Assembly (NCBI GenBank): GCA_024234435.1
Contig: JACKOF010000002.1
Span: 124,001-188,000 of the forward strand
DNA: 64,000 bases
DNA from: Pseudomonadales bacterium
Lineage (GTDB): Bacteria > Pseudomonadota > Gammaproteobacteria > Pseudomonadales > Porticoccaceae
Direction of reading: 5' to 3'
Shown here: positions 37,447 through 44,121 of the stretch, piece by piece
Numbering within the stretch: position 1 is the stretch's first letter
How the letters are laid out: each line of letters begins with the position of its first letter
Position numbers and translations under genes: made by a program
The notes under the pieces: generated by a model
Database searches by the model: none
Seen by the model: only the letters and a program-made list of their open reading frames with translations
What the model was told of the DNA's origin: nothing

Positions 37447-38561
37447 ACCGGGTTCCCCTCATCACCTGTTTCTCCAAATTCTCCTTGCTGGTTACCTACA
37501 TCAAAAAAACCCACCCAAGCTTTTCTGGCCAGGTGAGGAATCAGCAAATATAAAGGCATCCTCAGATAGTGCGAACGCACATAAAGCAGAAACTCCGACA
37601 CTCCGGCACACCTGCGCTTACAGCTGGAATGATTTGGCACAAATGCCTGTCTGAACATAAAATCCACCAGCGGGAACAACACTTTTCCCGGACGCCATTG
37701 AATTATTTTGCGGTTGATCTCATCAGGGATCGGCGTTTTAAAAAAGAATGCTGTGTATCTGACACCGTAAAAGAGCGGGGTCATCAAGCCCAACTCTTCA
37801 GCCCTTGTTATCAGCTTTTCCCAAAACGCATCACTCTCCGCCCAAAAGCGGAGCAACCTGTCAAGATCCCACAAATCACGAAGCCCATGCTGAAATTCTC
37901 CTTCATGAAACAGGTGCGCAGCACTATGAAGAACCATATCTGCGGGCGACAGGGAAAACAGTCCATCACTCACCTCTATCGCATCGGCAAACAATTTATC
38001 CGGCTGCAATTTTACCCTTGACGTTGGCGGCAGGATCGTATGATGCACATCCAGAGTGGACTCTCTCTCCTCATGACCTAACGGCGGAATTTCGTGCATC
38101 CATTTTCGATAATAACGCTCATCGTAAGCAGAATGTCTGCCAGGCAACCAACCGTAATCATTTAACACCGACTCCACACGAGCGATATTCTTTTCGGGTA
38201 CCAGTAAATCGATATCGGACATTAGCCGCCCCTCGGCGGCAGGCAATCCTGAGGCTATATAAGCCGCACCTTTCAATAACAGTAATCGCTCAGAGGCGTC
38301 GCCGTACGCTTTTCGCAACCAGCGCAGCTCATAACCAACGGACTGTTTTTGCTTCAAGTGAACCAGCCAGGTTGAATACAGCTGCGCACGGGGCCGCTCA
38401 GGCACTTTGTGTAAAAGTTCACAACGCATGATTCTGTGATACAAGGATGCGACCAGACCCGTAACCCTGGCTTGAGGAATCAGCACATCCCAATCACTGA
38501 GTGTAAGCTCGACAACACTGTCCGGATTCAGCAACACATCCACCAACAAACAGTCACCCAC
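37443..38561 (-). CDS. Nucleotidyltransferase family protein (NTP_transf_5), cassette A
   Basis: A 372-residue protein. LLLLKGAAYIASG, followed by LMSDIDLLV with two aspartates, is the nucleotidyltransferase active-site pattern of PF14907-type proteins. ERYYRKWMHEIPPL, LDVHHTILPPT and HSAAHLFHEGEFQHGLRDL are shared almost word for word with the paralogue at 42592-43716. GTG start at 38561 overlaps the kinase stop by one base (TAGTG). Relatives occur beside HPr-kinase-like genes, including some lasso-peptide clusters. A role in modifying a peptide or polymer is inference. Confidence 0.88.
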   Translation of the reverse strand: MGDCLLVDVLLNPDSVVELTLSDWDVLIPQARVTGLVASLYHRIMRCELLHKVPERPRAQLYSTWLVHLKQKQSVGYELRWLRKAYGDASERLLLLKGAAYIASGLPAAEGRLMSDIDLLVPEKNIARVESVLNDYGWLPGRHSAYDERYYRKWMHEIPPLGHEERESTLDVHHTILPPTSRVKLQPDKLFADAIEVSDGLFSLSPADMVLHSAAHLFHEGEFQHGLRDLWDLDRLLRFWAESDAFWEKLITRAEELGLMTPLFYGVRYTAFFFKTPIPDEINRKIIQWRPGKVLFPLVDFMFRQAFVPNHSSCKRRCAGVSEFLLYVRSHYLRMPLYLLIPHLARKAWVGFFDVGNQQGEFGETGDEGNPV

Positions 38562-39475
38562 TAATACAACTCCTTTTCCAATTGATTGATCACATCAATC
38601 GCCTGATCAAGGTGGGCATAATTGAGGCTATAACAATCAACGGCATCCAGGCACATAGACATGGTATTGAAACCATCTACACCAAGCAGGCTGTAATTAA
38701 ACGAATGTAATGCGGCAAACATGAAACAATCCGCTTTGCCCCTGGGCAACAACTCCAGATCACTGTTCGCTGAATACTCGGGAAATACCATCAACCGCGC
38801 AGGAACCGGTGTTGTATCGTGGCTGCCAGCAGCCATATCCGCTTTCATATGCGATACCGTGCCTTTATGTGTCTCCTCAGCAACAGCACCAAATACCGAT
38901 TCTGGATAACGAGATTTGATAATATCAATGGACTGATTCTTTAAACCTACAGGCCGACAAACGGGCACAATTTCCGAAGAGCCCTGCTTTATTAACGTGT
39001 GCTCGTCTGACAACACCCGCCAGCCCGATAGCGCCAATGCAGCACAGAGCGTGCTTTTACCAGCACCAGGCAATCCCGGAAGAATTAACGCTTTATTGTT
39101 TTTTTCAACGACGGCAGCATGCAGTTTCAGATGTTCGTTGGCAAAACGGGCAACACACCAATTCATTCCCCACTCAAGGAACGCAAAGGCATGCGCATTT
39201 TTTATACGGTTAAATGGCTGGCCATTATCAATATAAAAATCGACTCTTCGCCTTAAGTACTGCAAAAAATTTGCCGGCCTCACCCCCACATGAAAATCGG
39301 CAAAGCCGTTTATATCAGCCAACGGATAATCGCCATAGAGTGTTTGCAAACTTTCAACAATCAAGTCGAGGCTGCTTTGAATAGCGTAGGTATAAGGCCC
39401 GACTTTTATACGAAGCTCTCCCCGCTTGAGAAGCAGGCGCAGCTGCTCCAAGGATAGATCTGAAACGACTGCCAC
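38561..39475 (-). CDS. HprK-related kinase A, cassette A
   Basis: A 304-residue protein related to the C-terminal domain of HPr kinase. Residues 134-141 are the P-loop GLPGAGKS, followed by GWRVLSDEHTLI with an acidic pair typical of HprK. GTG start sits directly after the PqqD-like stop. The N-terminal 110 residues (LEQLRLLLKRGELRIKVG, NGFADFHVGV) are conserved with the paralogue in the plus-strand cassette. HprK-family enzymes phosphorylate serine on a protein partner; here the partner is unknown. Called from the P-loop and from pairing with the PqqD-like gene. Confidence 0.9.
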   Translation of the reverse strand: MAVVSDLSLEQLRLLLKRGELRIKVGPYTYAIQSSLDLIVESLQTLYGDYPLADINGFADFHVGVRPANFLQYLRRRVDFYIDNGQPFNRIKNAHAFAFLEWGMNWCVARFANEHLKLHAAVVEKNNKALILPGLPGAGKSTLCAALALSGWRVLSDEHTLIKQGSSEIVPVCRPVGLKNQSIDIIKSRYPESVFGAVAEETHKGTVSHMKADMAAGSHDTTPVPARLMVFPEYSANSDLELLPRGKADCFMFAALHSFNYSLLGVDGFNTMSMCLDAVDCYSLNYAHLDQAIDVINQLEKELY

Positions 39476-39745
39476 TCAGAAGACCTCTACCAAATCCAGA
39501 GACGCCAACTCAAGCAACAATTGCTCCAGAAACTGCTCCTGTTCATCAGTCGAAAGATCGGCCAGAGCAGGCTCGCACTGCTGCTGCAACTCACTCTCGG
39601 ATAATGATTTCAAAGACAGCTGCTGCAGAATATGTGCGGCAAACTCATCAAGTAAATGCGTATCACCACTAGCGGGATCAAAGTAAACAGACCGTCCCTC
39701 CCCCCTGTCGTACCATAGCCCTTTTGAGCAAGCTCTCCATTTCAC
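39476..39745 (-). CDS. PqqD-like peptide-binding protein, HPr-rel-A system, cassette A
   Basis: An 89-residue small protein. GTG at 39745 is preceded by AAG. SVYFDPASGDTHLLDEFAAHIL is the strand-strand-helix of a PqqD/RRE-type fold that binds leader peptides, with an acidic, leucine-rich C-terminal helix. It ends immediately before the HprK-like start. The same order occurs in the plus-strand cassette (41386-41700). In other systems PqqD proteins present peptides to modifying enzymes; extending that to this kinase is inference. Confidence 0.85.
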   Translation of the reverse strand: MKWRACSKGLWYDRGEGRSVYFDPASGDTHLLDEFAAHILQQLSLKSLSESELQQQCEPALADLSTDEQEQFLEQLLLELASLDLVEVF

Positions 39746-39865
39746 CTTGCGGCTATCCTCTTAAACATTTCATCTGGCATTATTCCACAGCCAACAAATC
39801 TGCACCATGCAAGAGAATATCAGGCAACCCGGGGCCGTGGACTGCAATAATAACCGCGCAGATAG

Positions 39866-39892
39866 CAAAAAGGTGGCCGTCAGCCACCTTTT
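39866..39892 (-). terminator. Intrinsic terminator between precursor gene and PqqD-like gene
   Basis: On the minus strand a 10-bp stem AAAAGGTGGC / GCCACCTTTT with a five-base loop is followed by a run of T's (GGCCACCTTTTTGC). It lies 29 bp past the precursor stop. It would favour transcription of the precursor over the downstream modification genes. The plus-strand cassette has only a 36-bp gap at this place and no such hairpin. Confidence 0.75.
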
Positions 39893-39920
39893 ATCACTCG
39901 CCGATTCGGAGATAAACCAA

Positions 39921-40319
39921 CTACCACCAATTATCTTTCCGGGTAGGAATCTTTACGCAATACTGCTTATCCTCACCATATCCTTTAGTAAACTGCTTAT
40001 ATTTCCCTGAACGCCAGTATTCACCAAATTTGTCCACCTCTTTCTTGTGGTGGGCAACAGATGATGGATCACCATTACGCCACGACTCATAGACAGTTGC
40101 CGACAGACACAGTTTGTCGAAGCTCTCTTTTTTGGCTGACTTCTTCCAGCCCCAGTTTTGACCATACGACTGAGACCCCCATGCGGCCCGGTTGCCCAGA
40201 GTCAGCAAAACTGCGCTACCAACAGCCGCAGAGCGAATAAACCGCCGACGAGACTTACGACTTTCCGCTACCGGCGACAAGCGAGTATCATCACTTGAGC
40301 GATTATCATTATTTTCCAT
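39921..40319 (-). CDS. Tat-leader protein A, putative cassette substrate
   Basis: A 132-residue protein. The N-terminal 48 residues form a twin-arginine-like leader (SRRRFIR at 23-29, then SAAVGSAVLLTLGNRAAWG). The mature part is short, rich in Trp, Lys and Tyr, and ends in NWW. No known domain. The divergent protein at 40753-41349 has a leader of the same length and the same AWG end, although the mature parts differ. A strong AAGGA site precedes the ATG, and a sigma-54 promoter lies about 90 nt upstream. It is called the substrate because it heads each cassette and is separately terminated; this is inference. Confidence 0.8.
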   Translation of the reverse strand: MENNDNRSSDDTRLSPVAESRKSRRRFIRSAAVGSAVLLTLGNRAAWGSQSYGQNWGWKKSAKKESFDKLCLSATVYESWRNGDPSSVAHHKKEVDKFGEYWRSGKYKQFTKGYGEDKQYCVKIPTRKDNWW

Positions 40320-40419
40320 AACATATCCTTAAGAATCCATTATTGACCCATCTTATCGCCTTACAAAAGGCAGCAACGGTCAACCTGAACACGGCAAATA
40401 TACTTAGCGCCAACTGAAA

Positions 40420-40435
40420 GCAAATTTCGTACCAA
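40420..40435 (-). promoter_or_regulatory. Sigma-54 promoter for cassette A
   Basis: Minus strand TTGGTACGAAATTTGC: -24 TTGG.ACG and -12 TTGC with GG and GC exactly 10 nt apart, close to the consensus TTGGCACG-N4-TTGC. The start would be near 40408, about 89 nt before the leader-protein ATG. Confidence 0.8.
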
Positions 40436-40517
40436 TACAAAAATATCTTTATATTATAAAGTGTTAAACAGCAAAAAACTGTTAGCCTCATCCCAAAAAC
40501 CCGGCCTCACTACATTT

Positions 40518-40576
40518 TGTAAAAAAACCTGACTCAAGCCAAAAAAAATCGATCGAAGATGTCAGTTTTTTTTACA
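40518..40576. promoter_or_regulatory. Inverted repeat, probable activator binding sites
   Basis: Arms 40518-40533 (TGTAAAAAAACCTGAC) and 40561-40576 (its inverse with one mismatch) with a 27-bp spacer. The arms lie about 85-145 bp upstream of both -24 elements, a normal distance for an NtrC-type activator. PrsR is the obvious candidate, by inference. Confidence 0.7.
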
Positions 40577-40661
40577 GATCAAACGGGCAAGCAGGTAGAG
40601 CACCGAAAACTCGGGCAGAAGAAAAAATCTAACTCACTGATTTTTATATCTAAAAAAAATG

Positions 40662-40676
40662 TGGCTTACATTTTGC
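40662..40676 (+). promoter_or_regulatory. Sigma-54 promoter for cassette B
   Basis: TGGCTTACATTTTGC has the -24 TGGC and -12 TTGC at the required GG-N10-GC spacing. Transcription would start near 40688, 65 nt before the ATG at 40753. Confidence 0.8.
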
Positions 40677-40752
40677 GTCCGATTTATATTGTTATCCTTA
40701 AAAATCGCACTTTGTAGTATTATGCGCGACATATAAACCTCAGGTTACAGAC

Positions 40753-41349
40753 ATGACAGAAGAAACAAAACGCACTCTTTCTTCAACCTCTTGCGATCAA
40801 ACAGAAAACGCATCAGGCGCTGATCGCAGATCATTCCTGATCAAGGCCGGTATTGCCGCTCCCCTGGCGATACTCGCCACCAGCAGACCCGCATGGGGCG
40901 ACCTGACAAATCAGGATTTTCGCTGCGGTATCTCCGGACTGGTATCGGGCAATGTTTCCATCGCTCCGGGTCAGGACTTGTGCAACGGCGGATTTAGCCC
41001 GGGATACTGGGGCAACAAAAACGGCTTCCCCCGCTGGGCCAGCCTCCATGACACGCCCTTCTGCGGCGCCGGCGGCATTTTCATACACTGCTCGTGCAGC
41101 GGCGATAAAGTCGCCAGCTATGCAGGTGTAACCATGGGAGAAATCATTACTAATAACACCTATTCGGGAAGCTTTGGTTTTCATGCAGTTGCCACCTATC
41201 TGAACTCCCTGTACGTCGTCAACTACGCGATATCTACTGCAGATGTTCTGAACACGGTTAATACGGTAATGGGAACAGGTTCGGTGACAATTAGTGGCGT
41301 ATCTTTTGATTGTAAAGGTGTGAAAGATCTTTTTGATTCAACCTACTAA
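40753..41349 (+). CDS. Tat-leader protein B, putative cassette substrate
   Basis: A 198-residue protein. The leader (DRRSFLIK at 24-31, then AGIAAPLAILATSRPAWG ending at residue 49) is twin-arginine-like and has the same length and AWG end as the divergent protein A. The mature part has six or more cysteines and the segment LCNGGFSPGYWGNKNGFPRW, reminiscent of the TPGYWKNH-type motif of some bacterial surface proteins, and ends FDSTY. There is no PEP-CTERM tail. It is driven by a sigma-54 promoter and begins cassette B. Function unknown; export by Tat is inferred from the leader. Confidence 0.8.
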   Translation: MTEETKRTLSSTSCDQTENASGADRRSFLIKAGIAAPLAILATSRPAWGDLTNQDFRCGISGLVSGNVSIAPGQDLCNGGFSPGYWGNKNGFPRWASLHDTPFCGAGGIFIHCSCSGDKVASYAGVTMGEIITNNTYSGSFGFHAVATYLNSLYVVNYAISTADVLNTVNTVMGTGSVTISGVSFDCKGVKDLFDSTY

Positions 41350-41385
41350 ACGATCAAAGCCAGGCAAATCTGAACGTGAAGTAAG

Positions 41386-41700
41386 GTGAACGTCCACTCA
41401 GATACTCTGAGCGCACTAAACAGCCGGTATTGCTGGTCAACGCCAACCGATTTCGTTTGCACCTGTATCGATAACGAATACCTGCTGTTTAACCGCTCAT
41501 CCAGCGATACGCTCTTGCTGGATGCGGTCTCGTTCAGCATTCTGACTTCGCTGGCCGGATCAACTTTTCAGCACACTCCTGAATCCTCACCGGAACCTCT
41601 TGATTTAAACGACCTAAACCTTGAAGATCTTACAGATCATATTGAGCATTTGAAGGATCTAGGGTTATTACAAACAAAAGCCATACAGTCTCCGATTTAA
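41386..41700 (+). CDS. PqqD-like peptide-binding protein, HPr-rel-A system, cassette B
   Basis: A 104-residue protein starting with GTG at 41386 (context AAGGTGAA, as in cassette A). DFVCTCIDNEYLLFNRSSSDTLLLDAVSFSIL corresponds to the PqqD-like strand-helix unit, followed by an acidic proline-containing linker and helix LEDLTDHIEHLKDLG. Weakly similar to the cassette A protein but in the same position. The 3' end overlaps the N-terminal coding region of the following kinase in the -1 frame. Confidence 0.75.
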   Translation: MNVHSDTLSALNSRYCWSTPTDFVCTCIDNEYLLFNRSSSDTLLLDAVSFSILTSLAGSTFQHTPESSPEPLDLNDLNLEDLTDHIEHLKDLGLLQTKAIQSPI

Positions 41701-42605
41701 CTCTGGAAGAAGTTCGCAAACGACTGAAGAGTCAAGATGGTTTAGCCCTCCGTACCGGCCCCTTCTCAGTTAACATTCGATCGAAAATTCCGTCAGTCGC
41801 CGACAATCTGTTCACTATGTACCAGGCGTCACACCTGCCGGATGAAAACAGCTTTATTGACTTCCACGTTGCGCTGAAAACACCGAACCTGACAAGAAAA
41901 CTGATAAAACCACAGGTACAGTTCTATTTTGATGGCATCCCCCCTTTCAAGCCTCTCCCCTACGTGCAAGCATACCCCATGCTCGAATGGGGATTAAACC
42001 TGTGTATCTCCTCCAACGCGCACCAATTCCTTATCATTCATGCCGCTGTCGTTGAAAAAAACGACACAGCACTCATCCTTCCAGGACCTTCTGGTAGCGG
42101 AAAAAGCACACTTTGCGCAACACTCATCAATTCCGGCTGGCGCCTTTTATCTGATGAACTCACGCTTATTTCAAGAACATCCGGTCTTGTTCAGCCTCTG
42201 GTGAGGCCAGTAAGCCTGAAGAATCAGTCTATCAATATCATACAAGAGCGCTTCCCTGAAGCTCTGTTAACCCCTGTCACAAAAGATACCGCCAAAGGCA
42301 CTATTGCCCACATGCGACCACTCGCCGGAAGCGTGCAGCGCTCAGATACTCCAGCAAAGGCCCGGCTTATTATCTTCCCTCAATATATAGCCAACAGCCC
42401 AACCGACGTTTCTGAATTATCCAGAGCCATGACGTTTATGAGGCTCATTGACAACTCCTTCAATTACAGCCTGCTTGGAGAAGAAGGATTTCGACTGATG
42501 TCCAGCGCACTCTCTCCGTGCAGGTGCTTTGAGTTCAGATACAGCAATCTGGATGACGCGCTAAACGTCATCGATAATCTGGCAGGGCAATATGGCAATG
42601 GATAA
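41667..42605 (+). CDS. HprK-related kinase A, cassette B (start unresolved)
   Basis: P-loop GPSGSGKS, then GWRLLSDELTLI and later segments match the cassette A kinase. The first ATG in frame is 41817, but the frame upstream encodes residues homologous to the cassette A N-terminus (SDLTLEEVRKRL against SDLSLEQLRLLL), so the protein must begin earlier. The frame is open only from 41646 and contains no ATG, GTG or TTG before 41817. ATT at 41667 is used here because AAGGA lies nine nt upstream (312 residues, against 304 in the paralogue); CTG at 41703 or a -1 frameshift from the PqqD-like gene at the AAAAG near 41676 are alternatives. The body of the gene is certain, the start is not. Confidence 0.75.
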   Translation: MTNKSHTVSDLTLEEVRKRLKSQDGLALRTGPFSVNIRSKIPSVADNLFTMYQASHLPDENSFIDFHVALKTPNLTRKLIKPQVQFYFDGIPPFKPLPYVQAYPMLEWGLNLCISSNAHQFLIIHAAVVEKNDTALILPGPSGSGKSTLCATLINSGWRLLSDELTLISRTSGLVQPLVRPVSLKNQSINIIQERFPEALLTPVTKDTAKGTIAHMRPLAGSVQRSDTPAKARLIIFPQYIANSPTDVSELSRAMTFMRLIDNSFNYSLLGEEGFRLMSSALSPCRCFEFRYSNLDDALNVIDNLAGQYGNG

Positions 42606-43716
42606 TAACCGACAACTTCTGGTATCCGTTCTAAAAGCGCCGTCACTATGTGAAGCGTTATCCTCCAGGCAATGGGAGCTCCTTGTACGACAGGCCAGAT
42701 CATCAAACCTGCTCGCCCACCTCTACCATACAACCCGGGGTTTTAGCAGCAATGTTCCTGTAGAAGCCCTTGCGCACATGGAGGCCGCAGAGGTGGTTTC
42801 AAGGCATCAAAGAAATGCTGTTCTGAACGAAATTCATTTGCTGAAAGCAATTATGGACGAAGTTGGAACCCGGCTCGTTTTATTAAAAGGTTCTGCATAT
42901 ATTGCGGCAGGGCTTGCAGTGGCTAACGGTCGACTACTCTCTGACATTGATATCCTGATCAATAAGAACCTACTGCCACAAGCCGAAAAAGCACTGGCGC
43001 TCAATGGCTGGTTCAGTATCCACCACGACCGGTACGATGATCGCTATTACAGAAAATGGATGCACGAAATTCCACCGCTGGTGCAAGTCAAACGACAAAC
43101 CAATCTGGATGTGCACCACACAATCCTGCCGCCCACGGCCCGTTATAAGCCGGACCCGGATAAGCTGTTCAACCAATTGACGGCTACCAGCCAGCAAGGC
43201 GTTTTCACCCTTTCGCCACAAGACATCGTAATTCACAGCGCTACGCACCTGTTTCACGAGGGTGAGTTCAACCACGGCCTCAGAGATCTGGTAGATATTT
43301 CAGAATTGATCAAGGAGTTCAGCCAGGATAACCCCGATTTCTGCGAGAACTTACCCGCCAGAGCAAGAGAACTCGATCTGTCGAGACCTCTATTCTACGC
43401 CTTTCGATATGCCATCAGTATTCTGGACGCACCCATTTCCGAAACAGCCTATAAAATGGCTTCTGTGGAAAAACCCAATGGCCTCACTCTGGCATTTATG
43501 GACTTTATATTTGACCGCGCACTGACACCCCACCATAGCAGCTGCAACAAAACCCTGTCCGGCCTATCAAGGTGGATTCTTTATATTCGCTCCCATTATC
43601 TGCGAATGCCCACCCATTTACTGATTCCTCACCTCATCAGAAAAGCATGGAAACGCCGTATCAAAAAACCGCACGACGAAAACAGGATGGAAGCCCACAA
43701 GGTCGAGGAACTCTGA
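42592..43716 (+). CDS. Nucleotidyltransferase family protein (NTP_transf_5), cassette B
   Basis: A 374-residue paralogue of the protein at 37443-38561. RLVLLKGSAYIAAG followed by RLLSDIDILI is the active-site region with the two aspartates; RYYRKWMHEIPPL, LDVHHTILPPTARYK and HSATHLFHEGEFNHGLRDL are nearly identical to cassette A. It overlaps the kinase by 14 bp, so it is translationally coupled. No acyltransferase follows in this copy. Confidence 0.88.
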   Translation: MAMDNNRQLLVSVLKAPSLCEALSSRQWELLVRQARSSNLLAHLYHTTRGFSSNVPVEALAHMEAAEVVSRHQRNAVLNEIHLLKAIMDEVGTRLVLLKGSAYIAAGLAVANGRLLSDIDILINKNLLPQAEKALALNGWFSIHHDRYDDRYYRKWMHEIPPLVQVKRQTNLDVHHTILPPTARYKPDPDKLFNQLTATSQQGVFTLSPQDIVIHSATHLFHEGEFNHGLRDLVDISELIKEFSQDNPDFCENLPARARELDLSRPLFYAFRYAISILDAPISETAYKMASVEKPNGLTLAFMDFIFDRALTPHHSSCNKTLSGLSRWILYIRSHYLRMPTHLLIPHLIRKAWKRRIKKPHDENRMEAHKVEEL

Positions 43717-43727
43717 AAACAGAATTC

Positions 43728-43753
43728 GCAGCCTTAGTCCTTGTCAAGGCTGC
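43728..43753. terminator. Hairpin at the convergent end of cassette B
   Basis: GCAGCCTT (43728-43735) and AAGGCTGC (43746-43753) pair around a 10-nt loop that contains the stop codon of the minus-strand small gene. No clear T-run follows; it is placed where two convergent transcripts end. Confidence 0.4.
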
Positions 43754-43937
43754 GCTGAATTGCATCAATCTTTACTAAGCAGGCGAACACCATTGCGGCA
43801 ATACCACCGTTAAACAATGTCAACGCCTCAAAACCCGCAACATAAAAACTGCCATTCAGCCTGAATAAGACTGCCGCCACACACAGCAAAGCACCCATTA
43901 CCCCGGCAATCGTAGACATCTGTTTCAGAACGCTCAT
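43734..43937 (-). CDS. Small two-helix membrane protein, hypothetical
   Basis: A 67-residue protein. Two hydrophobic helices (TIAGVMGALLCVAAVLF and ALTLFNGGIAAMVFACLV) are separated by a short loop, and the C-terminus is charged (KIDAIQRSLDKD). AGGGG lies six nt before the ATG at 43937. No family was recognised. It converges with cassette B and is separated from the ATPase gene by 184 bp, so its association is unclear. Confidence 0.6.
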   Translation of the reverse strand: MSVLKQMSTIAGVMGALLCVAAVLFRLNGSFYVAGFEALTLFNGGIAAMVFACLVKIDAIQRSLDKD

Positions 43938-44121
43938 CCCATACCCCTAAAAATATTTATAAAGTGTGCCTTATTAGGCCACCGCCCATACAACTTTTCA
44001 ATAATTCCGGAAAAAAGCTTTACCCCATAAAACAACCATTCCTTGCCGCTCTTAATTCACCGACTTATACTTGCCCTATTCGGCAGCAAAACGGACACTG
44101 CTCCAGACAGGCTTTTCAATT

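Larger units (their letters stand above)
40320..40752. other. Symmetric divergent control region of the two HPr-rel-A cassettes
   Basis: 433 AT-rich bases without a gene. Contents in order: outward sigma-54 promoter (minus) at 40420-40435, a small dyad TAAACAG-n7-CTGTTAG at 40465-40485, the 16-bp-arm inverted repeat 40518-40576, and an outward sigma-54 promoter (plus) at 40662-40676. The centre of the inverted repeat (40547) is within 1-2 bp of the midpoint between the two -24 elements. Confidence 0.8.

Noticed and set aside
41676..41680. AAAAG slippery site as proven programmed frameshift
   Set aside because: Only a four-A run, with no clear downstream stimulatory structure; kept as an alternative in the start discussion only.
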